Shown here: positions 1 through 6,300 of the stretch, piece by piece
How the letters are laid out: each line of letters starts with the position of its first letter
Position numbering within the stretch: the stretch's first letter is position 1
NCBI GenBank assembly: GCA_035518875.1
Contig: DATIXD010000323.1
Location: forward strand, 1 to 12,591
Direction: 5' to 3'
Source of the DNA: DATIXD01 sp035518875
GTDB lineage: Bacteria; Pseudomonadota; Gammaproteobacteria; Methylococcales; Methylococcaceae
Length of the DNA: 12,591 nt
Translations under genes and position numbers: made by a program
Notes under the pieces: generated by a model
Told to the model about the DNA's origin: nothing
The model's input: the letters and a program-made list of their open reading frames with translations, nothing else
Database searches by the model: none

Positions 1-741
1 TCCGTGTCGGCAACCCGGCGGGATTATGTCACCCCGCTGGGTTGCCTACCGACTCATCTTGCCTTGGTGGATCGCTTGTGCGCGGCCGCGCAGGGAAAGG
101 ATGCTATGAGCTGGCTGACCGTGGCTGAAGCGGGGCACGACCGGGAGCACGCCATCGAAAACGTGGTTCCTTTCTTGCAATATCAGGCGGCGATGTTTGC
201 GGGCGCATGGGGAAATCAGCCGTATGCTTGGAATCGTGCTTTGCCCGAACTGTTGCCGCTGACTATACGCGTCCAGGATCTCGAAACGGCAGAGCGCCTC
301 GCAGCGCTTCTTGATCTTGTCCTCCCCAGAGACGGGGTCCTGTTGGTCGCAACCGGCGATCTTTGCCATTGCGGACCTCTTTACGGGAATGCTCCGGTTT
401 TCGGGGAAACCCCGGAAGCGTTCTGCCGCAAAGGCGCCGAGCGCGTGACCGAGGTGCTTCGCGCCTTCGATCCGAACTCGTTGTTCGCCGCGTACCACCG
501 GGAAGCTTGGTCTCTTTGCGGCATCACCGGCATAGCCGCTGCACTCCGCTGGGCGGGCTTACGCGGTGGGTCCGAGACCCGGCTACTGTGCTTGGCGGAC
601 TCCGTTGCGATAGCGCGGGCCTGGAACGATCATCCCTCCCTTCCGCGAGATGGCTGCGGTGCGCTCCTTTATCCTTGGAATCTGCTGACCGGTGTTGATT
701 CGAACAACCCCGTTGGCTTCGGCAGTTTCGCCTTGCTGTGA
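1..741 (+). CDS. Memo-family protein (AmmeMemoRadiSam system protein B-like), 5' end outside the window
   Basis: The frame is open from base 1 to the TGA at 739-741, so the first part of the gene lies upstream. The GTG at base 4 is probably not the real start, because the first residues already match the interior of a Memo domain (RDYVTPLG, like the usual TPLG segment). Seen in sequence: an EHAIE motif (His codon at 148-150) followed by VVPFLQ, which corresponds to the Memo EHSIE...PFLQ signature; GDLCHCG near 355-375, like the family's SDFxHxG; and a Cys codon at 517-519 in LCGI, in the place of the third metal ligand (human MEMO1 uses two His and one Cys). The first metal His would be upstream of the window. 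Memo proteins are soluble, related in fold to extradiol dioxygenases, and in prokaryotes often sit with AMMECR1 and radical-SAM genes; any such partners would lie to the left. The biochemical role is unsettled. Family assignment is fairly secure; function is not. Confidence 0.82.
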   Translation, partial: SVSATRRDYVTPLGCLPTHLALVDRLCAAAQGKDAMSWLTVAEAGHDREHAIENVVPFLQYQAAMFAGAWGNQPYAWNRALPELLPLTIRVQDLETAERLAALLDLVLPRDGVLLVATGDLCHCGPLYGNAPVFGETPEAFCRKGAERVTEVLRAFDPNSLFAAYHREAWSLCGITGIAAALRWAGLRGGSETRLLCLADSVAIARAWNDHPSLPRDGCGALLYPWNLLTGVDSNNPVGFGSFALL

Positions 742-893
742 GGAACCGCCACGATCACCGAGAGCTGCTCTTGGGAGATCAACAGTGGTTCCAAGTCGAA
801 AGCCATGCTCCAGCCCATGGCAGACGAGTAGCCAGACGCTCTTATCCCGCGAGCGACCGCCCCATCCTGAAATTACCCCTGAATCGATGTCTT

Positions 894-3065
894 CTATGGC
901 AGGCGCCGCAAATCGAGGCAATACGGCGTCACCGCGTTGGATGGTGGGCAGCGAATGGATGAGGATTGATCCGATTCGCAGACCTCGATAACCAGCCGCT
1001 CCTGGCGGCGTGCCGCACTCTCCGGCCAGTCGCTGGGCAGTCCCGGGTAAGCGCCGCCTTCGGGTTTCCAGTCGTGCAAGGTCAGTTTCCAGCTCCGGCC
1101 CAAATCCGGCCGATGCAGTTGGATCGTCACGGGACCCTGTGGCCCGAGGGTTGGATGGAGCCCGCGCCAAGGCATAAAGCTGCGGTAACGAAACGCGAAC
1201 AGGAGGATGGGGCCTTCGGGGTCCCTTTCCCGGCGCAGCGGCGGAGACCAGCCATTCACGGCCACCCGCCAGGACCCCAGATCGTCGGGCAAGCCGGGCT
1301 GCGGTTGGAGCGTCACCTGGATTCGCGCTGCGCTGGAGTCGACGAGACGTGAGCCGCCGGCTTCCTGCGAGGCGGCATCGCCGATCAGCGGCCAGAATTC
1401 CAGGGCCCGTTCGACCCGCAGCCGAACACCCGGCAGCTCGATCTCGCCCTTGAGGCGATAATCATCCCCCAGCAAAGGTTCGACCAAGGGCGGTTCCAAG
1501 CCGAAGCCGGCGATTTCCAATTGTTTCAATAAGACGTGCAGATCCTGTCTTAGGTAGAAGGGTAAGGCGAAGCGATCGTGGAGTTCGTCACCCCAGTCGT
1601 TGAGTGGAATGGGATCCTCACATCGAGCCAGCATGGCCAGGATCGCGCGGAACAAGCATGCCCGCGCGATCAGCATTTCCGGTGACGGCGCCATGCGGAA
1701 GGCGCGAAATTCGACCAGGCCCAGGCAACCACGCCCAGGAAGCATGAGGTTCCAAAGCTTTTCTATGTTGAGTTCCGAGCGGTGCGTATTGCCGGTGAGA
1801 TCGGTTAGAAACGGGGCGAGCGCTTGGTGAAGGGTTTCGGGCTGGAGGCTCGCCTGCCGATGGAGCAAGTCGAGGGCCACCGCCAATTCCTTGAAATCGT
1901 CCCGGGTGCGCTCGTCCACCCGAGGGGACTGACTGCTGCTGCCCACCGCCTCCTGGGTGAAGAAATAGGACAGCGCCGGATGTTGGTTAAAGTAGCCGAC
2001 AATGCGAGGCAAAAGCTGCGGGAAGCGGAAGAATGGACTGGCCTTTGGCGTAGGGCCTCCGTAGGTGATCTGACCGCCTCCGCCGGAGTCGGTGAAATCA
2101 CCGTTGTAATGGAAGCGATAGGCCGAAAGCCCCCGCACGTCCGCCGACCGGAAGATGACACGGAGCCAGGCCAAAAGCTGGGCGGCAGACGATGCAGGCG
2201 CCATGTTGATTTCCAGCACGGCCGGGTCCGGCGTCAAGGTCATCCAGCATACGCTGTCATCGACGGGCGGCGGATAGCCGGTCAGTATTAGCCCTTGGAC
2301 ATCCAACTCTCCTGCCGTCGCGGCGATCAGGTCCAGGCAGGCGAGAAACAAGGGCACATCCTTAATATCAGGAAGCTCCAGGCGTGCATAGTGTTGGCCT
2401 TCCGCCCGGCCGCCGTCCTGATGCAAGGCGAACAAATAATTCCCCTCCCGTGCCAAGTCATCCACCAGCCCTTCCGGAGGGATCGCTTGCTCTTGGATGG
2501 CGGGGCGACGTAGACGCCGCTCCGTGCCTGGTTCGGGCGGTGGCTGTCCATCTGGGCGGCCAATGATGCGCCAGGATAGGGGCGATTCGACCACAAAGGT
2601 GCGGACGCCCCAACCATGGCGCTCCAAAGCGCCGGCCAGATGCTGCCAGAAAGGTTCTATTCTGGCCTCGTCAACTGCAGTCCCGCCCAATGCCGGATCG
2701 GGAGGTCCGCACCAGAGCGGGCGGCCGCTGCGGTGCGCATACAGGCCATAGTTCCATCGCGGCCGATCCTCCTCGGGGTACTGGCGTCCTATGGTGCGCA
2801 ATACGGCGGGCTTAACGAACAGCCCGCCAAGATCCGCAAGCACGAGTTCGGCGCGCTGGCGCTTATCCTCGCCTTCAGCGACATACAACCACTCGGGCGC
2901 CACGGATGTGCGGTCCGTGAAGGTGGGTTCCGCACCCAGCCAGATGTCGAGACCCGCATCGGTCAGCTGCGCGTCATGGGCCTGCACGGCAGCATCGAAC
3001 AGCTCTCCATCACGTTCTTCGCGACTGGGGTCATCCGCGCCTACAAAGGGCGGCCAGATTTTCAT
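894..3065 (-). CDS. DUF2126 protein (putative amidoligase), stand-alone form
   Basis: This encodes a 723-residue soluble protein with no signal peptide or membrane segment. Motifs typical of DUF2126 appear in order: WLGAEPTFTDRT with a following KRQRAE (about residues 42-74), PDPAVLEINMAP (279-290), a glycine-rich GGGGQITYGG (328-337), QHPALSYFF (361-369), SSSQSPRVDE (376-385) and EFRAFRMAPSPEM (452-464). The remainder (about 540-700) is beta-rich and ends in the usual C-terminal domain. DUF2126 is predicted to be related to glutamate-cysteine-ligase-like amidoligases, forming amide bonds to amino acids or peptides. It is usually the second half of a protein of about 1,100 residues whose first half is a transglutaminase-like protease, often near ATP-grasp and alpha-E domain genes. 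Here both the protease half and those neighbours are absent. ATG at 3065 is the first start after an in-frame stop about 30 bases upstream; no strong ribosome site precedes it. It lies 237 bases after the VOC gene and converges on the Memo gene. Confidence 0.85.
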   Translation of the reverse strand: MKIWPPFVGADDPSREERDGELFDAAVQAHDAQLTDAGLDIWLGAEPTFTDRTSVAPEWLYVAEGEDKRQRAELVLADLGGLFVKPAVLRTIGRQYPEEDRPRWNYGLYAHRSGRPLWCGPPDPALGGTAVDEARIEPFWQHLAGALERHGWGVRTFVVESPLSWRIIGRPDGQPPPEPGTERRLRRPAIQEQAIPPEGLVDDLAREGNYLFALHQDGGRAEGQHYARLELPDIKDVPLFLACLDLIAATAGELDVQGLILTGYPPPVDDSVCWMTLTPDPAVLEINMAPASSAAQLLAWLRVIFRSADVRGLSAYRFHYNGDFTDSGGGGQITYGGPTPKASPFFRFPQLLPRIVGYFNQHPALSYFFTQEAVGSSSQSPRVDERTRDDFKELAVALDLLHRQASLQPETLHQALAPFLTDLTGNTHRSELNIEKLWNLMLPGRGCLGLVEFRAFRMAPSPEMLIARACLFRAILAMLARCEDPIPLNDWGDELHDRFALPFYLRQDLHVLLKQLEIAGFGLEPPLVEPLLGDDYRLKGEIELPGVRLRVERALEFWPLIGDAASQEAGGSRLVDSSAARIQVTLQPQPGLPDDLGSWRVAVNGWSPPLRRERDPEGPILLFAFRYRSFMPWRGLHPTLGPQGPVTIQLHRPDLGRSWKLTLHDWKPEGGAYPGLPSDWPESAARRQERLVIEVCESDQSSSIRCPPSNAVTPYCLDLRRLP

Positions 3066-3113
3066 GGTACCGGACCGCCGGTTACAACCAAATCATGCAT
3101 CCCATTTCGAACT

Positions 3114-3125
3114 GGGGTCAGAGTA
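3114..3125. repeat. GGGGTCAGAGTA motif, possible remnant of a dispersed repeat
   Basis: The string CTGGGGTCAGAGTA at 3112-3125 lies in the 237-base gap between the DUF2126 and VOC genes. From general knowledge, GGGGTCAGAGT-type strings recur between genes in many proteobacterial genomes, often near small transposases or REP-like repeats. Only one copy is visible here, with no inverted partner and no transposase, so it is a weak call. The rest of 3066-3302 shows no gene and no convincing terminator or promoter. Confidence 0.25.
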
Positions 3126-3302
3126 TTAGGTGGTAGGTATGTTCTGCGTAGACTCGGTGTACAGTTCAACCCGCCCCCAAGTTCTCTCGGGTTGCCTACC
3201 GATCACATTCCAAAATAAGGTTTTCTTGAGCAACGTAGGCAGGAGGACGAACGGCCTCCCGATTTGGCCGACTTCGGTGGAAACCCCGCTGTTCATCGCG
3301 AA

Positions 3303-4565
3303 TCAGTGCCGTTGGGTTGAAATCGGGATATTCCGCGTCATTTCAGCCTGAAGGACATTCAGCTCTTCTTCCACGCCCGCTGCATGGGTCAGGCCGGCGA
3401 CATTCTGCTTGGTGAAAAATCCGTCAAAATCGCCGAAACGCTGGACATACTCGATAATCAGGGAAGAATGCTCGGAGGCACTGGAAAAAATCTGCTTTAG
3501 ACCTTCATCCTTAGACCCGATCACGTCGAGCAAAAACTTCTTCCCCTGACGGGCGATTTCGCCCACCACATAGTCGATGTTTTCCAATCCCTCGCGCTCG
3601 CCATCCCTCACAGCCAGGGCGATATGGTGCAGGCGGGGGCCGTAATTGCGGACGAAATTCTCGGTGGGCGACGGCAGCCCGTCCAGGTGGTTGACAAAAT
3701 AGGGTGTGTTGTTGGCGGTGAATACCTTGGCAGGGCTTCGCAGTTCGTCGTCAAAATGCACGCTCTTGGTGACATTGGTCGAGGAATTCTGGTCCTTGAT
3801 GTCGAAGGAGCCCCAGTAATAATAACTGGACCAGGACAGCCACTCGAGAATCGCCACTTCCCGGTTCTGGCTGTAAACGCGGGTTGCCAGGTGGTCGATG
3901 GGAAGGATCAGGTCATTCAGTTGCAGCTTTTCCTGGAGCTCCTTGGATGCGAGATAGATCTCCTGCACGTCCGGCCGAATGCTGCTGAGTCCCAAGGAAT
4001 AGACGCGGATATCTTCGGGCTGCCGCTCCATGTAGGCGACCACGTTGTGGGTGTAGGGGGACGGTTTGCTCACTGCCAGGTTGCCGGGCATTTCCAGTTT
4101 ACGGACCTCGTCTTGGGAGAAGAATCGGAACCCGCGGGACTGTTGCAGTTCCACCACGCCGTGCAGGTTGGTCACTCGCAGGATTTCCCCCATGTAGCGG
4201 CTGTTCGGCTTCTTCGCGCCGATCGGATAGACCTCGTTGAGGCTGCGGAATATGCCGCGGGTGTTGGGGTCCTTGACTTCCCTCACCAACAGGTCGGGAT
4301 AGTCCATGTTCACCCTCAGGATGTGGGTGTGATGGCTCTCGCTTTCCAGTGTCACCAGATAATGGTAAGGCGTCATCAGGCAGAGTTCACCGATGTATTC
4401 GATGCTGTGGCCGGGATCGACCGTGATCATCAAAGCGTCGATCTCGCGCACCATGTCGGTGAGGCCAAGGCGATCGCGCTCATTCAACAGGCGCGGCAGG
4501 TATTCTTCGAAAAAGGCGGAATTCTGTTTGTCGCCCTGCCGTGCGAAAGCGAGAGAATCGGTCAT
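3303..4565 (-). CDS. VOC-fold Fe(II) dioxygenase-like protein, resembles 4-hydroxyphenylpyruvate dioxygenase
   Basis: This 420-residue cytosolic protein shows its clearest similarity in the C-terminal half. DHLATRV (His225), GPRLHHIALAV (His313/314) and LIIEYVQR (Glu372) fit the two-His-one-Glu iron site of 4-hydroxyphenylpyruvate dioxygenase and its relatives, followed by an FDGFFTKQNVAGL segment like the family's GNF.AL tail. Such enzymes use Fe(II) and O2 to decarboxylate and oxidise an alpha-keto acid. The N-terminal 200 residues do not match the usual enzyme closely, and the His-to-Glu spacing (about 58) is shorter than in the classical enzyme (about 80), so the substrate could differ; no tyrosine-catabolism gene is nearby. 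I chose ATG at 4565 because GGAG lies 6 bases ahead of it. The TTG at 4577 falls inside that ribosome site and is unlikely to be the start. It lies 157 bases downstream of the Panacea gene. Confidence 0.72.
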   Translation of the reverse strand: MTDSLAFARQGDKQNSAFFEEYLPRLLNERDRLGLTDMVREIDALMITVDPGHSIEYIGELCLMTPYHYLVTLESESHHTHILRVNMDYPDLLVREVKDPNTRGIFRSLNEVYPIGAKKPNSRYMGEILRVTNLHGVVELQQSRGFRFFSQDEVRKLEMPGNLAVSKPSPYTHNVVAYMERQPEDIRVYSLGLSSIRPDVQEIYLASKELQEKLQLNDLILPIDHLATRVYSQNREVAILEWLSWSSYYYWGSFDIKDQNSSTNVTKSVHFDDELRSPAKVFTANNTPYFVNHLDGLPSPTENFVRNYGPRLHHIALAVRDGEREGLENIDYVVGEIARQGKKFLLDVIGSKDEGLKQIFSSASEHSSLIIEYVQRFGDFDGFFTKQNVAGLTHAAGVEEELNVLQAEMTRNIPISTQRH

Positions 4566-4571
4566 AGTCAA

Positions 4572-4575
4572 CTCC
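4572..4575 (-). promoter_or_regulatory. Ribosome binding site that decides the start of the VOC gene
   Basis: On the minus strand GGAG is followed by six bases (TTGACT) and then ATG at 4565-4563. This is a good Shine-Dalgarno spacing and excludes the longer TTG start at 4577. Confidence 0.75.
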
Positions 4576-4722
4576 AACTAAAAAACATTAACGACGAATA
4601 AAAGCGTGGACTTTTTAACGGGAACGGTAAAAAAAGGCGTGATGATAAAGAATTGAGCCGGTGCTGGATAGCTTGCCAGGTAAGGGGGAATAGCGACGAC
4701 CCGGCTGCTGATGTGCGACTGG

Positions 4723-5340
4723 TTATACCTCAGCGGGAGGGACCTTCGGTTTTGACCGAACACGATACTCGGGTGGCGTAAATTCTGGTGCACGTAACCG
4801 ACCCACGTACTTCGGCCATTCTCGTGATTTATCCGGATTTGAATTCGTGACAGATTCACCCACCGTCATCTCATAGGGGATTGCCGCCCCCACGCCGCCA
4901 CGGGAGTTGTAGACTCGCCACCATGCATGTGAATCTTCCAGCGCTAGCTCCCATGAAGGCGCGTCTCTATAAAGGGTTTCAAGTTCGTCCAAGAGGGCGA
5001 GGTCGCGGGAGCTGAAATACCGCGCGTTAAATGACCAGGGCCTTTGGGAATCGGTCGCGGTGAGCATTCCAATGGCGGTGTCGAGATCCAGATCGCGCAT
5101 CGTGAGTGCGGAACGCAGTCCGCCCGGCGCGGGGCCATCCGCCAAAGCGTAATAGGTTTCCCCGGTACAGCTCCGCCCACTGTCCCGAAAGTGCTGGACG
5201 TCCAGCCTGTAGAGCAAACGAAACAGCTTCAAGGGATCTCCCGACGATACCTGCGCCAATCGGCGCGCAGCATTTATGAGCCTTTCGCGTTCCGCGGTTG
5301 TCTGTACGTGTTGCGGCATAGAAAAATCGTGGACTGTCAC
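4723..5340 (-). CDS. Panacea-domain protein (SocA-antitoxin-like)
   Basis: This is a small soluble protein of about 205 residues. The segment LKLFRLLYRLDVQHFRDSGR, then CTGETYYALADGPAPGGL (about residues 37-74), is the Panacea/SocA signature (family form: KLLYL.DF.HFR..GRS.TG..Y.A...GPVP). Later, RYFSSRDLALLDELETLYRDA (about 107-127) followed by an IPYE motif near 154 matches the C-terminal part of the same domain. Known Panacea proteins act as antitoxins, or as adaptors presenting a toxin for degradation; many copies occur beside varied toxin genes. No toxin-sized gene adjoins it here, so it may be an orphan antitoxin or have an unlinked partner. The start is uncertain: GTG at 5340 is used here, ATG at 5319 is the alternative, and neither has a clear ribosome site. 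The last 50 residues are polar, Pro/Lys rich and probably disordered. Confidence 0.72.
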   Translation of the reverse strand: MTVHDFSMPQHVQTTAERERLINAARRLAQVSSGDPLKLFRLLYRLDVQHFRDSGRSCTGETYYALADGPAPGGLRSALTMRDLDLDTAIGMLTATDSQRPWSFNARYFSSRDLALLDELETLYRDAPSWELALEDSHAWWRVYNSRGGVGAAIPYEMTVGESVTNSNPDKSREWPKYVGRLRAPEFTPPEYRVRSKPKVPPAEV

Positions 5341-5737
5341 AGGGTGAACTGGAGCTTAAAAAAAGGGTTTGTACCGGCCTTGCTTTGGCCGGCAAGCTCG
5401 CCTACCGTGAATGAGTCAATCGCAGGCAATATTAGGGAAAGCAAAAAATAGGCCACGATTTAGATCGTGATGCCGCGTCGGGTTAATCGGCACTCGCGCC
5501 TCCAGGTTGCCTATCGCGAAACTTCGTGCCTTTAAGCTGCAAGCCGCTAAATTGCTATGAACGGCTGATCATCTGCTACCTGGTCGATCAATTCCAACGC
5601 CCTGTGTCGGATGCATGGGCGCGGCGTGCTCTTGCACAGGGGAGAAGCGGGATGCCTTGAAGTATCTTGGTGCAAACGACACATTGCAGTGCAATTTTCT
5701 CAAGGCAATTCATCCTTAGCGCCCCAACCACTGCGAC
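5341..5737. other. Gene-free stretch upstream of the Panacea gene
   Basis: About 400 bases with no supportable gene on either strand; the short open frames lack a ribosome site and recognisable residues. It contains the hairpin described separately, and on the minus strand a TAATAT (5434-5429) that could be a -10 box for the Panacea gene, although the -35 position (CGTGGC) is poor. It borders the ATPase pseudogene and may contain further eroded sequence that I cannot identify. Confidence 0.5.
5358..5392 (-). terminator. GC hairpin with T7 tract, possible terminator or attenuator ahead of the Panacea gene
   Basis: CCGGCC at 5374-5379 pairs with GGCCGG at 5387-5392 across a 7-base loop. Read on the minus strand, the stem is followed by nine bases and then seven T residues (5364-5358). 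The nine-base gap is longer than in a standard intrinsic terminator. It ends 18 bases before the GTG of the Panacea gene, so it could attenuate that gene or close a transcript entering from the right. Confidence 0.3.
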
Positions 5738-6056
5738 ATGGTGTCGCTCTTTCACGCGAGCGAAGCCCTGTTCCAGACCGGCTTGTTGGTCGAGTCCCGG
5801 GTTATCCCGATGCTCGTCATCTTTATCATCCGTAGCCGGAGCAATCGCTCCCAGACTCAGGCACGTGCCCGGTTGGTGGCCACCGCCATGCTTGTCGTGG
5901 GTACGCTGTGGGGCTACCGTTCACAACGACAGCACCCTATTTCGGTTTCGAACCGCTGCCCGTCGCGTTCTTCACCGCGCTGATGGGAACCCCGCTCGTT
6001 ATCTGACGCCGGTCGAAAGCACCAAACCCCGGGTCTTCCGGCGAGTCGCGACTTGA
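5738..6056 (+). pseudogene. C-terminal remnant of a Mg2+-transporter-type P-type ATPase, frameshifted
   Basis: Three consecutive pieces in three frames read as the tail of an MgtA-like P-type ATPase. Frame 2, from 5738: LFHASEALFQTGLLVES followed by MLVIFIIRSRSN, matching the family's ALFxTGWFVESLATQxLVIFVIRTR. Frame 1, from about 5914 to the TGA at 6004-6006: LPFTTTAPYFGFEPLP then VAFFTALMG, matching the last membrane helices (LPFTPLA.YFGF.PLP). Frame 3, from about 5998 to the TGA at 6054-6056: YLTPVESTKPRVFRRVA, matching the Y.LVE..KR.FYRR end. At least two frameshifts (near 5911-5914 and 5990-6001) break it, and the catalytic part (the DKTGT phosphorylation site and nucleotide-binding domain) is not visible upstream. 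The product cannot pump ions. It is a decay relic, possibly left by a deletion whose right edge precedes the giant gene. Confidence 0.8.
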
Positions 6057-6218
6057 CGTCGCACTCGATGAATAGGGCGCGTTCGACAATAGTTGCCGGC
6101 CGCACCTGATCGTCGATGGTTTTTCAAACTCACACTTTCGGTGGAAGGGACCGACAGCACTACGGCTGGATCAGCTTTGGTTCACACAATTGCAATATCG
6201 ACGGCGTAGTGTGCGCTA

Positions 6219-6258
6219 GGTTTCGGGCGTAGCGAAACCGGTGACCGAAACTGTTTCG
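6219..6258. promoter_or_regulatory. Clustered GTTTCG/CGAAAC inverted repeats ahead of the giant gene
   Basis: GGTTTCG (6219-6225) pairs with CGAAACC (6233-6239) over a 7-base loop. Directly after it, CGAAAC (6246-6251), one T, and GTTTCG (6253-6258) form a near-perfect palindrome. The first GGTTTCGG can alternatively pair with CCGAAAC at 6245-6251, so the structures are mutually exclusive. Positioned 43-82 bases before ATG 6301, they could be operators for a dimeric regulator or an RNA switch in the leader. If translation starts at GTG 6241 instead, part of this lies within the gene. Confidence 0.4.
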
Positions 6259-6300
6259 ACCCCATTACCTTCAGCTCTTGCCATTGTTGTTCAGGCCACC

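Noticed and set aside
742..893. Bidirectional terminator between the convergent Memo and DUF2126 genes
   Set aside because: The only hairpins seen (802-807 with 816-821; 742-747 with 786-791) have short stems or long loops and no adjoining T tract.
583..1170. A 195-codon leftward frame spanning the convergent ends of the Memo and DUF2126 genes
   Set aside because: It overlaps the ends of two well-supported genes in a different phase and shows no motif of its own.
3624..4601. A 325-codon rightward open frame antisense to the VOC gene
   Set aside because: The leftward frame has a strong ribosome site and an intact iron-site pattern; the antisense product has neither start signals nor recognisable motifs.
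4650..4690. Possible sigma-54 promoter (minus strand TGGCAAGCTATCCAGC) upstream of the VOC gene
   Set aside because: The GG to GC spacing is 11 rather than 10 and the -12 element is poor.
6057..6216. Open frame ending at the TAG at 6217-6219 ahead of the giant gene, as a possible small gene or continuation of the ATPase remnant
   Set aside because: There is no start with a ribosome site, and no residues resembling the ATPase or another family that I can name.
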